Assembly: GCA_035772785.1 (NCBI GenBank)
Contig: JAOCPU010000009.1
Coordinates: 558,001 to 622,000 of the forward strand
From: Phlebiopsis flavidoalba
Lineage: Eukaryota; Basidiomycota; Agaricomycetes; Polyporales; Phanerochaetaceae
DNA: 64,000 nt
Direction: 5' to 3'
Shown here: positions 24,048 to 37,600 of the stretch, piece after piece
Numbering within the stretch: position 1 is the stretch's first letter
Layout of the letters: each line of letters opens with the position of its first letter
Program-made: the position numbers and the translations under genes
The notes under the pieces: generated by a model
Databases searched by the model: none
Told to the model about the DNA's origin: nothing
The model's input: only the letters and a program-made list of their open reading frames with translations

Positions 24048-25780
24048 ATGCGCGGTTTCGGTCAAACTGGCGTTTCTCGCGGCGGGGGCAGGCCATTTCG
24101 CTGGCAGGCCTCCCTGCAAAATACTATTCCTCCCAGCTTTCTAGGAATGGCTTTCTTTGATGTGCAGGTGAGTCCGCTAGACCGTCGTGGGCATCCAGGG
24201 TTGCTGACGTGGGGGCTTCTTCGCGTCCTAGGCACACAGAGGTGGCAGAGGTAACACCATAGAAAATACCCTCTCCCGGCTTTGCATGGTGAGTTTGAAT
24301 TATACTGGGTGATATCACAATACCCGATAGCAACAGGGGACTAATTGACGGTGCGACCACTCTCGAGATGGACAATGGAATCACAGCGGTAAGTCGAGCT
24401 CATTCGTGTTCGTTAGTTCGTAGTCTTATCTTTATTGTTCTCACAAGGATGGTCATGTCGTTGTTTGGCACGACGAGGAAATTACTGCCGAGAAGTGCAT
24501 CGATACGGAGCCAGTGGTAAGTACCCTATCGCGAGCTGTGACATTTCTCTCACCGTGTCATACAGACCCGAACGACCCGGACTTTCCCTACGTCGGCAAG
24601 TTCGTTGTCAATCTCACTCTGGCTCAAATTAGAACGATCGACTGTGGCTCCAAGCGGTTGCAACAACTATCGTAAGCTATTAATGCCAGAGATCCCCGAA
24701 TACTCTCTGAGAGTCCTTTACAGCTCTACAGCTCGCGTATCCTGGAACTCGTATTTCGACTTTGAAAGAGGTCTTTGACTTTGTGGAGTGTGCCGACCCT
24801 TCGCATCAGATTCAGTGGAACATTGAGTCCAAGATCAATGCAATGTACCCTAACCAGACCAAAGGAGTCAACGAGTTTGTCGAGAAGCAGCAGCACCGCT
24901 TTGTTCCTCCGCGAGCCCGTACAAGTTTTTCAATCACCGTAAGTATCCCTTTTCGAACTTGGGATCCACAGCTCACGGACTCCTAGTATCAAAGCTTTGA
25001 CTGGCGTACTATCATCGAGATGACCCCCCGGTATAACCTACCTGTTTGGGCGAGATGTGCTTTCATTGACAGGTTCTGTGCAGCAACGTGACCCCAGCGT
25101 CACGACCCTTCGGCACTGATAGACTTGTAGGTTCATACCTGCCTTTCTTGTCGCATGTTTGCTAACATACATGCAATAGGGAAACTGCTCGTGGTGAAGG
25201 CAATTCGACGACTCCTTGGCTTGGGGACTGGACCTATCAGCGCTCTTCCCGGGACCCAGTTTCGACCAACAGGTTGCCCAAGCAGCCCGGTACATACACG
25301 CGGATATTCTCTCTCCTGCGGGCAACATCTTCTGAGAGCCGCTCTATTGACCCCTCGATGAAGGATTATGTCCCCTTTACGACAGACAGGTATGGGAAAA
25401 CTCCCTTGGGAAATACACGAGATGAAGTTCTAATTTGTCTTCAGCTCATGGTGCACAAGAAGCTCATAACCTTGGCATCAAGTCCAAGCCGTGGACTGTG
25501 GTGGGTGTTGCAAATAACTGGTCACACATTCCCATCGCTGATTTTGCTACTGCAGGTGAACAGGCAAAACATTGTGACCAGCTCCTTGACTGGTAGAAGG
25601 TGGACGGCCATGATCACAGATTGTAAGCCCATTTATTTCTTCGCCATCTGTCCAGTGCTCACCATATTTAGACCCCAACGCACCGGTCCGACGCCTGGCG
25701 AAGCAACCGTAACCTACCCGTGGCGCCGAAATACCCCCAAGCAGCGCGTGCTTTCCTGCCTGAACGAAACACTTGGCTAG
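24048..25780 (+). CDS. glycerophosphodiester phosphodiesterase family protein, probably secreted
   Basis: GDPD enzymes cleave glycerophosphodiesters to glycerol-3-phosphate and an alcohol. The ATG at 24048 begins a likely signal sequence (VKLAFLAAGAGHFAG after one frame correction). The catalytic start AHRGGRGNTIENTLPAF (about 24235) carries the family HRG and EN residues. Next are GATTLEMDNGI (the ExD metal site in the form LEMD), then DGHVVVWHDEEI (24450), which has the conserved HD. Later segments are YVGKFVVNLTLAQIRTIDCG, HQIQWNIESKI, YQSFDWRTIIEM (24990) and a DPNAL.R block with VAPKYPQARVLSCLN (about 25670-25760) before the TAG at 25780. At least six short introns interrupt it. Local frame breaks occur, for example in the first catalytic exon. 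Confidence 0.88.
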
Positions 25781-26090
25781 GCAGCGACGTTGCCTTCATA
25801 ACGTATATAACGACCTCTGATACCCCCTCATAGACTTACGAGTACATAGACTGTTTATAGTTTGTAAAAAATAGCACTGTACATATCTTAGACGACAATT
25901 GACCTCTGGTGACCCACATATTTTCGACTTTGCGTGCGGCGAGCGGATGCACTCAAATTGATCCCCGGATTTTGAGTGGACGGCGCCTGCGGAGCGGATT
26001 CGGTGTGCGTGACCGTGGGAACACAGCGTCCGACCGCGAGTGGTCCTGAGGAGAGGGAGTGCGGCGCTGAGCACACAACTTTCGCCCGCC
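25781..26090. other. short intergenic region upstream of RIP1
   Basis: 310 bp joining the GDPD 3' end and the RIP1 promoter. Nothing else is seen. Confidence 0.5.
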
Positions 26091-27204
26091 ATGGCCTCCG
26101 CCTCCGTCGGTCAAAAAAGCCTTCACCCTCCCACACCGACGGTGAGGACGCTCGCCCTCGGGCGTCCCCAGCGCGTCCTACGTCAACCTGCGTGCCCGCG
26201 GCGGCGCCCACCACGCCCACAACGACGGCCATGGTTCCGCTGGTCCCCGGTCAGACACCCCCGCGAAATTCGCCTCGAGCCTGTCCCTCTCCGCAGGCGG
26301 CCTCTCCACCAAGTCGTACACCGTCCGTGCGTAGCCCGCGCCCCCCCCTCTCCGCTGCCGCCTTGACGGCTGACCTTCTGTGCGCTTTTATACAGCCAAG
26401 ACGACCGGCCACTTCCAGCAGCGCCTGCTCTCGACGTCCGCCGTCGTGCGGGACGCCAACCAGGGTGCCCGACTTCTCCGGCTACGAGGCCAAGTCGCCC
26501 GACGCCAACCGCGGCGTTGCGTACTTTATGATCGGCTCGATGGGTCTCCTTACCGCCCACCGTCGCCGCCAAAGTCCACGGTGACCGAGTTTCCTCGCGA
26601 CGATGTCGGCTTCCGCGGACGTCCCTCGCGCTCGCCAAGGTCGAAGTCGAGCTCGCGTGAGCATCCGCCGAGGGCAGAACGTCATCATCAAGTGGCGCGG
26701 CAAGCCCGTCTTCATCCGTCACCGCACACAGGAGGAGATCGACGAGGCGCGGAACACCGAGTTGGAAGGGCCTCGGCGTGCTCACTGACCCCCGAGAGCA
26801 GCATGAGTCCCGTGTGAAGAAGCCCGAGTGGCTCGTCATGCTGGGTGTCTGCACCCACTTGGGTTGTGTGCCCATTGGTGAGGCTGGTGACTACGGAGGC
26901 TGGTGCGTACTTTCAAGCATTAAGCCCTTTGACGTTGACTGAGTAGTCATCTTGCTCCTAGGTTCTGCCCATGCCACGGTTCGCATTATGACATTTGTAC
27001 GTCCCCTTACCCCACTTTTTTTCCGATGCAGCAGACTCACCTTTCTGTGAAGCTGGACGTATCCGCAAGGGTCCCGCTCACCGTAAGCGCGCATTCACAC
27101 TTGGGTTATCACACTCAGTAACTCATTCGGTTTCGCAGCTTAACCTCGAAGTACCGAGTCAGCACGATTTCAACGAGGCTGAGGGCAAGCTCGTCATCGT
27201 TTGA
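26091..27204 (+). CDS. RIP1: RIP1, Rieske iron-sulfur subunit of cytochrome bc1 complex
   Basis: Respiratory complex III subunit carrying the 2Fe-2S cluster; nuclear-encoded and imported to the mitochondrial inner membrane. The ATG at 26091 opens a basic, Ala/Ser/Pro-rich presequence. After an intron come [24 protein letters not shown] and the membrane helix region [15 protein letters not shown] (about 26510), then [17 protein letters not shown] and [17 protein letters not shown]. Both cluster motifs are intact: CTHLGC at 26850-26867 and CPCHGSHYD at 26966-26992, split by a 59 bp intron (26903-26961). The end is [26 protein letters not shown] and TGA at 27202-27204. Several one-base frame breaks lie in the presequence and after NTELEG. 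Because the protein is essential for respiration and single-copy in fungi, these look like sequence errors. Confidence 0.95.
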
Positions 27205-27684
27205 TAGACTTGTCGCGTGGTTAGACTATCATAATATTACATGTGCCTTCTGCATTCAATAGCTTTTGTGCGAAATACCATTCTCCTGGATCTAGCGACG
27301 ACTTTTTCCCATCAACGCTCTTGCTTCGAACATGTGACGTCGGGAGGTCGCTGCTTTTTTCGTGCTGCGCCCACATCCACTGATTGCGCCTCGTATTCGC
27401 TCCAGCCGCTCCTTCGTCCACACGACCCGCACTAGTTCGGTAAGTTCTGCATCAACCCTGACTACGCCGGCTGGCACTTGGTTTGTTTCTTGGGTTCGAC
27501 TACTCGCGTATATTTCCTGTGTGATGTCCTTGGTACAAAAGCTCGCCAATTCACTTCCAAGGTACGCAGCAGAAAGGATTCCCCGCCACCATAGCAGGCG
27601 CTGTCTCGCGTCGCAGACGTGGGCCAGGGAGTCAAGCGTGGGCCGTGGTGCCGAACGCACGAGTGATCGCCAACAAACCCGCGC
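27205..27684. other. intergenic region between RIP1 and ABCC transporter A
   Basis: About 0.5 kb. Some reading frames on both strands, none recognisable. Holds the RIP1 terminator and the ABCC-A promoter. Confidence 0.4.
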
Positions 27685-30600
27685 ATGTCCGCCGTCCCGC
27701 CCTCTGCCCAGGGCAAGGCCCCGGACGAAACCCTACCGGTATCTCCACAGCAGCACCCATTCTACCAGGGCGTGATGGCGCAGACGCGCTTCTGACGCGT
27801 ATAAGAACAAGATAATGCCCCGTCCCGGCGCGGCCATGGGCATCCCACACAACTTCGACACTCTTGCCCTGCCGGCTTTGGCAGCGGCGCTTTCTGCGCT
27901 TGTACTCGTCGTACATGTCGCAGGCAACCTGGCTGCGCGGGCAGCCAGTGTCCCGACGCCTCCCCGGCGCGCACGGTAACGTTTCAGCGGGCCACGAGAG
28001 CACCCGCGTTGCCGGACTCAACCTCGCTCGCGTTGTGGTCAGGCATGTCCTCGCTTTGCTTGGGCTTTCTGGCTATTCGGCACTCCGCAGAGTGTTGGCT
28101 GGCTCGGACATGGTCTGACTGCTACCTATGTAAGTCGCGACTACAGGGGTATTTTCTCTGGACGCTAATCACCGAGTTAGGCGCGTACACCGTTATACTC
28201 GGTCTATTACGGGCTCACGAGCTCTTCATGGGCCCCTGTAGCCAGAGGCCATCTCTCTTTGACCCTTTTGGTTTTCGTGTTTGTCTACGTCTACCGAGAC
28301 GTGTGGATCCGTACGCTACATACTACCTGACAACCCGCAGACGGCACGGAAGGCCCGTTTGTTGTGGTTCAAGTTTTCGATACTCACATCTTTCTCAGAC
28401 CGTTCGTGGATTTTCCCCTCATTATTCCGGAGTGCGAGATGTGGCCTATTGACCCCCGAAGGTAAGGTTTTCTCTGTCAATTTCTGTGAGATTGCGCTCT
28501 TAAAATTCACAGATTGGTCTACAAGGAGTGGCACCCTATGATCCGGTACCCAATCCAAGAGCAGACGGCTTCGATCTTGGGTTCGCAATATACAACACCT
28601 ATTCTTGACTCCGCGTTATCTGGGCAGGCAACCGCTCGTCTCGCATGACCATTGATCAACTGCCTGCTCTGTGCGACACAGATGCCGCATGAAGCACATG
28701 CGTCCAAGAGGGCTTTCCCGGTAGGGTTTCTCCGTACTCGACGTAACCAAAATCGCCGTGCTGATATGTCTTCTAGTACCCTTGACCCTCTGAGCAAGAC
28801 TGCCAGTAGGCATGTTTTTACGGGCCTCATGCGCATCTTATGGTGAGGGATCCGCACCGTGTGGACGAAGGCTGTCCTGTTACCAATGCTATCTGGTTTT
28901 CAGCGTGGGATTATGCCCAAATTATTCTCGTTCTATCTATCCTAGTACGCAGAAAAGGAATCGACGCTCCCGGGGATCCTCAGCTGACACTGGGGCTCCA
29001 CAGGTTCCGTGTTCATTCGCCTCGCCACTCGCCGTGAACCGAATCCTCGAGTAAGCAGACGTAGTCCATTCCGGCGTGGACGTAGTCGCTGAACAAATTA
29101 ATCAGCTATCTGGAAACCAGGGGACAAGGTGCGACTATCCGCCCATGGTTCTGGGTCTTCCTGCTTTTCGTAGGAACCCTGGGTCAGACCTTGAGCTCGG
29201 CAAGATATATGTTTCGTCGCGGTGCGTAGCTTCAGCAACGATTTTCACACTAAAAATTGATCTGCGTGATTTGCAGCTACGAGGCGTCACTGGGGCACAA
29301 GCGATCCTGACACAGCTCATTTTCGAACACTCGCTCCGGATCCGCGTCAAGGCAGATAGCGACGCCTCCAATGTGAAGCAGGCAGGGGAAGCTCCTGCTG
29401 ATGCCAGCTCCGGGGACGACGCCACAGAGCGATCAGATGCGGCAAGTACGACGGCCGCTTCGACATCTTCGACGGCACAAGCGAAGGAGGACAAGGTGGA
29501 GAAGCCGAAGACGGGCAGTGGGCAGTAGTAGTCTCACCGGCAAGATCAACAATATGATTTCCGCGGATATCAATACCCTAGAATCTGGGCAGTCGTGGAT
29601 TCTCGTTGGTAAGCAAAACGCTCTCTGCCAGCCCCATAATCGATGTGTGACACGCGTTTTTAGCGTACTATACGCCTCTGCATGTTGCATTGAGTCTCGT
29701 ATTTTTGTACGCCATCTTAGGCTGGAGTGCCTTCATTGGGATTTTCACGATGCTTGGGATGCTCTTCATTCCGGGCATTATTTCTAAACTATCGCGCGAC
29801 GCACAGGTAGCGAAGATGAAGAAGGTACTGTCTCGAAATGTGTTACGTATTTCTTACTCAACAAACCCGCGCTATAGAGCGACGCCCGTGTAGGGACAAT
29901 CTCTGAAGGTAAGAAACTTTGTCAAAAATCTGTGCTCGGTCTGAAAAGTCTTGTTCAGTCATGGGAGGCGCTATCCGGATGGTCAAATTGTTTGGCTGGG
30001 AAGAGAAGATGAGCGCAAGGATTGACGCGAAGAGACAAGAGGAGCTCGTCTTCCTGCGCAAGTTCAAGATCCTCAGTCTCTTCAACACCATATTCAAGTG
30101 ACTACTATCAGTCGTATCATACACGAATATTCGCTCACCTTGTATTACAGCGACCTTATACCTCTGGCCTCCATGGTGGTCACCTTTTGCGAGCTACGTG
30201 AGTTGCGTACGTTACCTGGCGATTACCAGTCTAATACAAATGTGTAGGTGCTGCTTCAACACGGCGACTCAACGGTAGGAGTTGTTTGAATAATAGAATT
30301 TGGCAGCTACTCACTCTAATTTAGCTTCGAAGGTGTTTTCTTCCATCATTGGTACGTTAAACTGTTTTCTACGAGTTTCTAGTTTTAATCGGCCGCAGTC
30401 TGGCAGAGCCTAATCATGTTCTTCCGTGGCGTGACATACACTATTCCCGCCGCCATTCAAGGTGCGGTGGTATACCCAACTTCGACCTCCACCCCTAACC
30501 GACTTTATTCCAGCCAAAGTCGCATTGGACCGCATCACAGATTTCCTCCACAAGGTTGGCCACGAAAAACACCTTTCTACCGCACATACATGATGCTTAT

Positions 30601-33600
30601 CGCTGCCTCACAGACAGAGTTACTAAGACTCATTCATCGAGACCGACGAGGCCATCCTCGCACCCACGGCCTCCGAGTCCGACATTATCGGAATCCGCGA
30701 GACGTCCTTCTCCTGGGACCTGGACACTGGCTCGACCCCGCGCCCCCTGGACAAACGGGTCCGCCGCAATTTTCTTTTTGAAGCTGCACATTGAGAACGA
30801 GCTTACTTTCAAAGCGGGGACACATTACTTGATCGTGTTGGACCGACGGGATGTGGAAAGACGTCCTTGCTTATGGCGCTTGCTTGGTGATGCATGTGTT
30901 TGATAATGTAGGAATTGGCGCTGATGATGCATATCTCAGGTGCAAATGCATTACTTGCCGATGGGTCCAAGGTCCTACGCGAACCTGCCTCGCCTTGGTG
31001 GAGTCGCGTATCATGCTCAGGAATCATGGGTACTCAACGAGACCATTCGGGTATGTTTTATAAACCTCGGTGTCGCATTCGCTCTCACAGAAATCGCAGA
31101 ATAACATCCTGTTTGGCTCTCCGTATGACCGTGAACGATACGAGAAAGGTAAAGCCCTTCTCCTGAGCAACTCATTATCAAGATGATTGACGTTCTTGTT
31201 AAGTCATTAGTCAGTGTGCTTTAAAGCGTTGATCTCTCCTTGTTCGACCCAGCAGGAGATCAGACCGAAGTCGGAGAGAGGGGTTATCACATTGAGGTGA
31301 GTAGACATTCCGCTGCTGCTGAAGTGAACTTGCTAACTGAGCTCCACCGATTTTAGCGGCGGACAGAAGGTTTAAAGGCTTCGTCTAGCGCCATTAGTCA
31401 CAAAAAACACTTGACTCAGCGTATTCCCTAGGCGTCGTCAATCACTTGGCTAGAGCTGTGTATTCTTGTCCACGGCTGAGATTCTATTGTTAGAGACGAT
31501 GTTACGAAAATCTTGCATGCTCATTAGTGGTTGATTGTTGACCCCGCTATAGGTCCTAGCTGCTCTTGATGTACATACTGCCCAAGCAATCGTAGACGAT
31601 TGTCTGAAGGGAGACTTGATCCAAGGCCGAACAGTCATCTTAGTGGTGCGTTCTCTTACGTTATGATTTCATCCGGGGTATACTGACACCCTACTCCAGA
31701 CGCACAACGTTGCACTAGCAGCTCCCGTCGCAGACTTTGTCGTGTCTTTGGGCTCAGACGGGACCGCATCAAGAGTACGGGCTCCCTGAAGAGCGCTCTG
31801 GACAAGGGACCGCAAAGCTGTCTGCTGGAAGTCGCGAAGGAGGAGCAACATCGGAAATCAATCAACGCGCAGACGAAGCGTGTGGACGAGACGACGCCAG
31901 ACGCGCCAGCGCAGAACAAAAAGGCGTCGGGGAAGTTGATCGTCGCCGAGGAAATATCGGAGGGATATGTTGGCTGGTCGGCATGTAGGTTGTACCGCTT
32001 TTTTTGCGCGCATAAAGACTCGCGATTACGGACTCTCGGCAGTGAAACTGTTCTTCAGGAAATATGAGCAGTGGGCCTGGTGGATCGTTCTTTTGGGTGG
32101 CGTTCACGATCTGCGGTGATGGCGAGCGCGCGCCGCTCAGATCCTTGACTCTTGGGTCCTGGGTCTATGGGCACGGCAGTACGAGCTCTCCATGACCCCT
32201 CTGACGTTTCCGTGGCATAGTAAGAAAATTTACTCACTCGACTCAGGTGATTTCTTAACCGCCTCGTAGCTCACTCTTTCGCTTTACGTGACGGTGATTA
32301 CGTCAGCCCTCGCTTTAACCGCAGTTGCCTATACGCTCTACATGTTTGGCACGCTGCGAGCTTCGCGAGCGATTCACAAGGTTCTAGTGGATACCATACT
32401 GCGTTCGACGCTAAGGTAACGATAATCTTTTCTCGACCCGCGATTTCTCGTTTAAATGACTATAGATGGTTGGACAAAACCCCTGCATCTCGTATTATTG
32501 CTCGGTGCACACAAGACATTAGCATCATGTATGTTTATTCTCAATATTCTGTGAAGATAAAACTCAATAGCTTTTAGTGGACGAAAGCCTTCCTACCAGC
32601 TTCATCGCCACGGTCTTCACAGGCGCAGAAATCGTCCCCTCAAGTTCTTAGCCGTGGTCACGCTTGTCTCCGGTGTTCATTGTCCCGGCTCTAGTTCTTC
32701 TCGTCGCGTCCGCGTGGGTCAGCAATCTCTACATGAACGCGCAGCTGTCTGTGAAGCGCGAGATGAGCAACGCCAAGGCCCCAGTGATGGGCCACATAGG
32801 TGTCCGCCGTCGCCGGACTGGGTATGTCTGCCCCAATCTCGACCGGACTGCCCGTGCTTAATACTATATAGTATCCATCAGGGCGTACAACGCACAAGAG
32901 TCGTTTAGACGAGAAGCATTCATCCGGGTTGCGACAACTACACTTCGGCCGGCAGAACCTATCGCAACCTCAACCGGTGGATCTCCACCCGAAGCGAGAC
33001 TCTCGCGGCCCATGTTTACGACCGCCCTCGCAGCGTATCTTATATATGGCTCTTGCCGATGCCGGGAGGCAGCGTCTGAGACCGGCTTCTCGCTGGACCA
33101 TGGCCGGTAAATCGCTTTGTTATGATCCTCATTGCGTTGGGGTAACTCACGCGGTTCTAGTTGGCTTCAGCGGGATATGATTCTGTGGTTCGTTCGGCAG
33201 ACTCAACTTCTTCCAGGTAGAAGGCAAGTCATCCCACTTATTTTTCGCTACTTAATAATTCCTTGTACTCAGGCAACAGCCTGGAACGTGTGCAAACAGT
33301 ACCTCGTCATCGAACAGGAACCCAAGGCCCACCGAAGGCGGTGTATTTCCCCCCCTGCTTACTGGCCCGCCAGTGGAGACCTCCGAGTCGAGAAGCTTTC
33401 AGCCCGCTATTCAGAGGTGTGTTGAGCATCCGGCTCGTATAACTAGCTACTCAAAGATCTGGTGATCAGGATAGCCCTGATGTGCTACATGATATCTCGT
33501 TTGAGGTCAAGTCAGGAGAACGAGTCGGTATCGGGTACGTGTTCAAACACGATGTTCGAATGCATTTTGATTCAATGTGTTACTTTCTCAGTTGGTAGGA

Positions 33601-34662
33601 CAGGTAGTGGCAAGGTTTGTTACATCGAATCTCCTGAAATAGTCCATACTGAACCCCTACAGAGCCTCCCCTAACTTTAGCTCTCCTCCGATGCATCCTC
33701 ACCAAGGGTACCGTCTACTACGGTGGGCTCGCCACGGACTCCATAAACCTGGACACACTCCGCTCCAACATCACCATCATCCCTCAAGTGGTCTGTGTTA
33801 CCATCATCTCGTCCTGTAAATTATCGATCCTTTAACGACGTCCCCAGACCCGAGCTCCTCACGGTGCACCCTCCGCGAGAACCTCGACCCGTTCGGACAT
33901 GTACGAGGCCGCCGTCCTCTGAACGACGCGCTCCGCTCTGGCGGGGCTCTTGTCTCGCTGCAGTAAGGACGACGACGAGGGGCGCCTCACGCTCGACGAG
34001 CGCAATCGCGAGCGGGGGGAGGCATTTATGTCTGTGGACATGAGGCAGATCATCGCGCTCGCGCGGGGCTATCGTGCGGCGGAGCCGACTGCTCATCTTG
34101 GACGAAGGTATTGTATTTAGTCTGGTTTGAATGAGAAGCACATGACTTATATTCCATCGTGCGTCTTAGCTACATCTGCGATTGGTGAGTGCAACAGGAT
34201 GTGCCACATACGTAAACGTTTTTAATTCAATATTTGCAGATTATGACACGGATACTATTATTCAAGAGTCCCTACGCAAAGAAGTAGCCCAAGGACGTCA
34301 CACTGCTGACTATAGCTCATCGTCTGCAGGACCATCATGGACATCTTCTCCGTACAAGATTGTAAGCTGCTATTCTTGGTCTTTATGTCCCTCCAACCAG
34401 GACGATGATTCCATCTTTTCATTCATAGATGGTTCTGGACGCCGCGGTCGTATCGTAAGTGATTTACCTATCAAAACGTGCCTAGAGCAAACGTTGCTAA
34501 TGAGCTCCTCCAGGTCGAGTACGGCCCCCCACAAACCTCCTGCGCAACCCCTCGGGCTTCGTCCGCCCATCTCGTTGACAGCGAGCGGCGACCAAAGACA
34601 AGCTCTACGTACCCATGCCGACGCCGGGCGCTGAGACCGAGCACTGCCACGTCCTGTTTTAA
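27685..34662 (+). CDS. ABC transporter, ABCC (MRP/YBT1-like) family, paralogue A
   Basis: Full-length ATP-driven exporter of the multidrug-resistance-associated type. The start at 27685 is likely but not certain. N-terminal membrane helices begin with LALPALAAALSALVLVVHVAG (27860-27930), and EQTASILGFAIY lies near 28560. The first transmembrane domain includes IRMVKLFGWEEKMSARIDAK (about 29970). NBD1 has ETSFSWD, Walker A GPTGCGKTS (30840-30866), QESWVLNETIR, NNILFGSPYD, the GGQK signature split by an intron (31350), LAALDVHTAQAIVDDCLKGD and LVTHNV (31560-31710). TMD2 lies at about 31960-33200. NBD2 has GERVGI, Walker A GRTGSGK (33594-33614), ITIIPQ, LRENLDPFGMYDDAVLNDAL, GQRQIIALARAIVRRSRLLILDE, TSAIDYDTDTIIQESL (34230), and ends at the TAA at 34660. 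Many short introns and many small frame breaks. Substrate unknown. Confidence 0.88.
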
Positions 34663-37600
34663 AAACAAATTCGTACAAATAGCCTTTTCTGCATCCTGTT
34701 TGTTGTGCATTGCGAATACACCCTCGAATTGACGTGCGCGTGACGAGCGAGGCCTACTTGACGCGAGAGTGAAGTCGCAGAATGCTCACGTGCGGGATGG
34801 CTCACCAATGCCGCTAAATGCAAGACTGAGCACGCGCCGACCGAATGAAATGAAACAAGCGGGTGCTGAATGAAATTATATTGTGGAATGAAAAACAGGT
34901 GGAGGCTGGGGTGGTAGCGCGCGGGGAGCGTGAATCGATAAGGAGGTATTGCATGTGCGGGATCACGAGTGGCGTGCAGGTCGACATGACAGCAAGGTAG
35001 GTAGTGGATCGGGAGTAAATTACAGGTGGTGGGGGTAAGTCCTAGTATTCCTCTACAGGGCAACGGTGAGGGGTGTGGCCGCGGTATCGTAAGATGTTTA
35101 GTCGGATTAGTCACTCGATGCCAACATTATGACACTTTAGGCCAAGAACGTAGCGTATCAATTAAGCGTGCGTTATATCACACAATCAGACGGTCGCGTA
35201 ACCGGCACCACGATTGTGAAGGAAAGTGCCTCAGAAAGTACAGAGAAATATAAGTGCAGGGGGTAGGAGATGGAGGTATTGATGCATTAGGACTGTATAC
35301 CAGTCAGTGCTTGGAGCGGAAGAGTCGGGAGTTTGCAATGTGCCGGAGCGTGAGAGACGAAATGGCTATACGGTGCGTCCCGTGTCGAGGAACCAGCGAG
35401 AGTAGGCGTACACCGAATGGTGGGCGTTGGCGTGCCCGGTTAATTGCGGGTGCGATGTGTCGACTTTGCGTAACGAGTTTCGTGTGCCAGCGAGAGAAGG
35501 ATGGTGGAATAGCAGCCGGTCGGACGTGCTACTGTAGACGGGGTGCAGGTGCCCCCCGGTGCTAGCACGCCAGCCAGACCACCATATCATCGTCTCATCA
35601 TTGCAAGAGTTAGAGGGCTAGGTGAGCGATGGGCCTGGCGACCCGTCTTTTCTCTCTCTTTTCAAACTCGCTCGGTCACCGCACTCCTCCTGGGAAGGGC
35701 AACTTGCGTCATACGAGTGGGAGGGTCGTGTGGGTGATCATAACCGAGTAGGTCGTGGGGGTCGTGAAGGGGTTGTAGCACGGTAAGTTCATCTAGGATA
35801 GCCCTCGAAAACAGGTTGGCGGCGGCGGGTTGCTTGTGTGTGCAGGCTTGTGTCGTTTACCACCCATTGTCTGGCTTTGCCGCGAGCTTTCTCTTCTCTC
35901 AATGCGTGCTATGCCTCGATCCAGACGGGTGTGTTGACACAAGGATATCGTGCGTGCGGATACTATAGGGTATCCCTCGTGGGTGCGAATGGTGCTTGCG
36001 TGCGCCCGTGTCATGGTCAATCATTAGGCCTAATGAACCTAGGAACTTCCGACGCACTAGGCGGAAGCCCGAGTCCGCTCCACAAAGTTCTCCTTCTCCA
36101 GCCATAAACTATTTATCTTGTGCACCATGGGGGTACGACGACTTGAACAGTGGGCCCAAGGGGTCTGTAGAGCTCTGCCGGGGATGTTAGGCGCATGTAC
36201 GCCTAGAATTGTAGAGAACCAACGCGCTCGTTACATTCTAGTCCTACACACGTCCCAATGCATCCCGCCCATAGTACCAGCTTGCCGGCTGCTGCTGTGC
36301 TAGCGCGCATTACGAGATCAGAACTCCGTTTTTGGCGCCACGCTCAGGCTCGGCCCATGCACGTCGGTTGCGGCGCCTTGCCAGAAAAAAGGAGAAAGGT
36401 CAGCATCAGGGCCGCAGCTTGGCCCGAAAATAGGCGGGGTGACGCAGGGCACTAACGGATCGGGATCTACGATAAGAGGCCAAGGTTGCGGACAACTCAT
36501 AGCGCATTGGGCTGTCTGAAAATTTCCTCTGCTGGAAACGGGCCACCGCGCACAGACGACGCTCGTCTCGGCCCACCTTGCCTCATGGCAGGCTCGATTA
36601 GATCCATGCGCGTGCGTCTTGCGTTACGGATCAGTCCTTGCCTATAACATGTCTCTCCGCTGGTCTCTGGCGGGTCGAACAGGTACCTTCCACGTGACCG
36701 TCAGCTAGCTCAGACACGTATCGGCATCGGGCGACGTTGCCCATAGACTTCCTCACTACTGTCTCGTCCGGTTTCCCGCATGGCGAACATAGAGTTGTTT
36801 TTTTCCCGTTTTTGCAGCCATCCTCGACAGTGGTGAGGATCCTGTGCCATGTCGGTTCGCTTCCTCCGCGACGTTACTGCGCGCCGTCTAGAGTGATTTT
36901 CCTCTGGTTGTAGAGTACTCGGCGCAGCACGTGCGTTCTCGCGTCGTTTTCTCGAGGCTCATGCAGATCTTGATCGATGATTTTGGTCGGCGCGTGTGCG
37001 CCGCACTCGCACCAGGGCGTTACCTATGTGGCAATACCGGACGACGACCGAATGATGACGACGCGTGCGTTGCTAGGTGCGTGGACGAGCTGACAGGCCA
37101 CTGGGAGGGCTGTACATCTGTTATCGGTATTGATAGAATGGAGTCGTCGGAGGTGTGATGGTCATTCATGCGAGCGGTCGCAGGTTCCTTGCGTAGGAGA
37201 CTTTGCGTGAGTGGGGTAGAACAGTGTGCGTTCTTGTGTGGCTGTATCTGCAAGTCGTGGTGGGGGCTCGCAGTCTGCGATGGTGGTGAAAGAGAGGGAG
37301 ACCAGCAGTGGTTTTAGTCTACTCTTAGGCCGCCAGTGTCCTCACTACTACCGCTCTGGCCGCCCGCCCTATCGTGTCGCCGTGTCCGTCTCCGATCCCG
37401 ATGCTCAAGATACAGTGCAACGTCGCCTCCTGGTATCTCCTTCTCCACCGTGCGCGACTACCCGACCTTCTCGACTCCGCTCGCACCTGACGAATCCCTG
37501 CTGTTGTTGTGACGCTTTCCCCTTGCCGCTTCTTGTTTCTCATCAGCTTGGTCAAACGCGTTCGTGAGACTCCGACCGATGTATCGGAGGCGGTGTGTCC

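Noticed and set aside
26183..26875. Minus-strand 230-codon frame
   Set aside because: Antisense shadow of the RIP1 gene, whose plus-strand reading has both Rieske cluster motifs.
27685..34662. Calling ABCC-A a pseudogene because of frame breaks
   Set aside because: The motifs of both nucleotide-binding domains are well preserved and the same kind of breaks occur in essential genes nearby, so sequence error is more likely.
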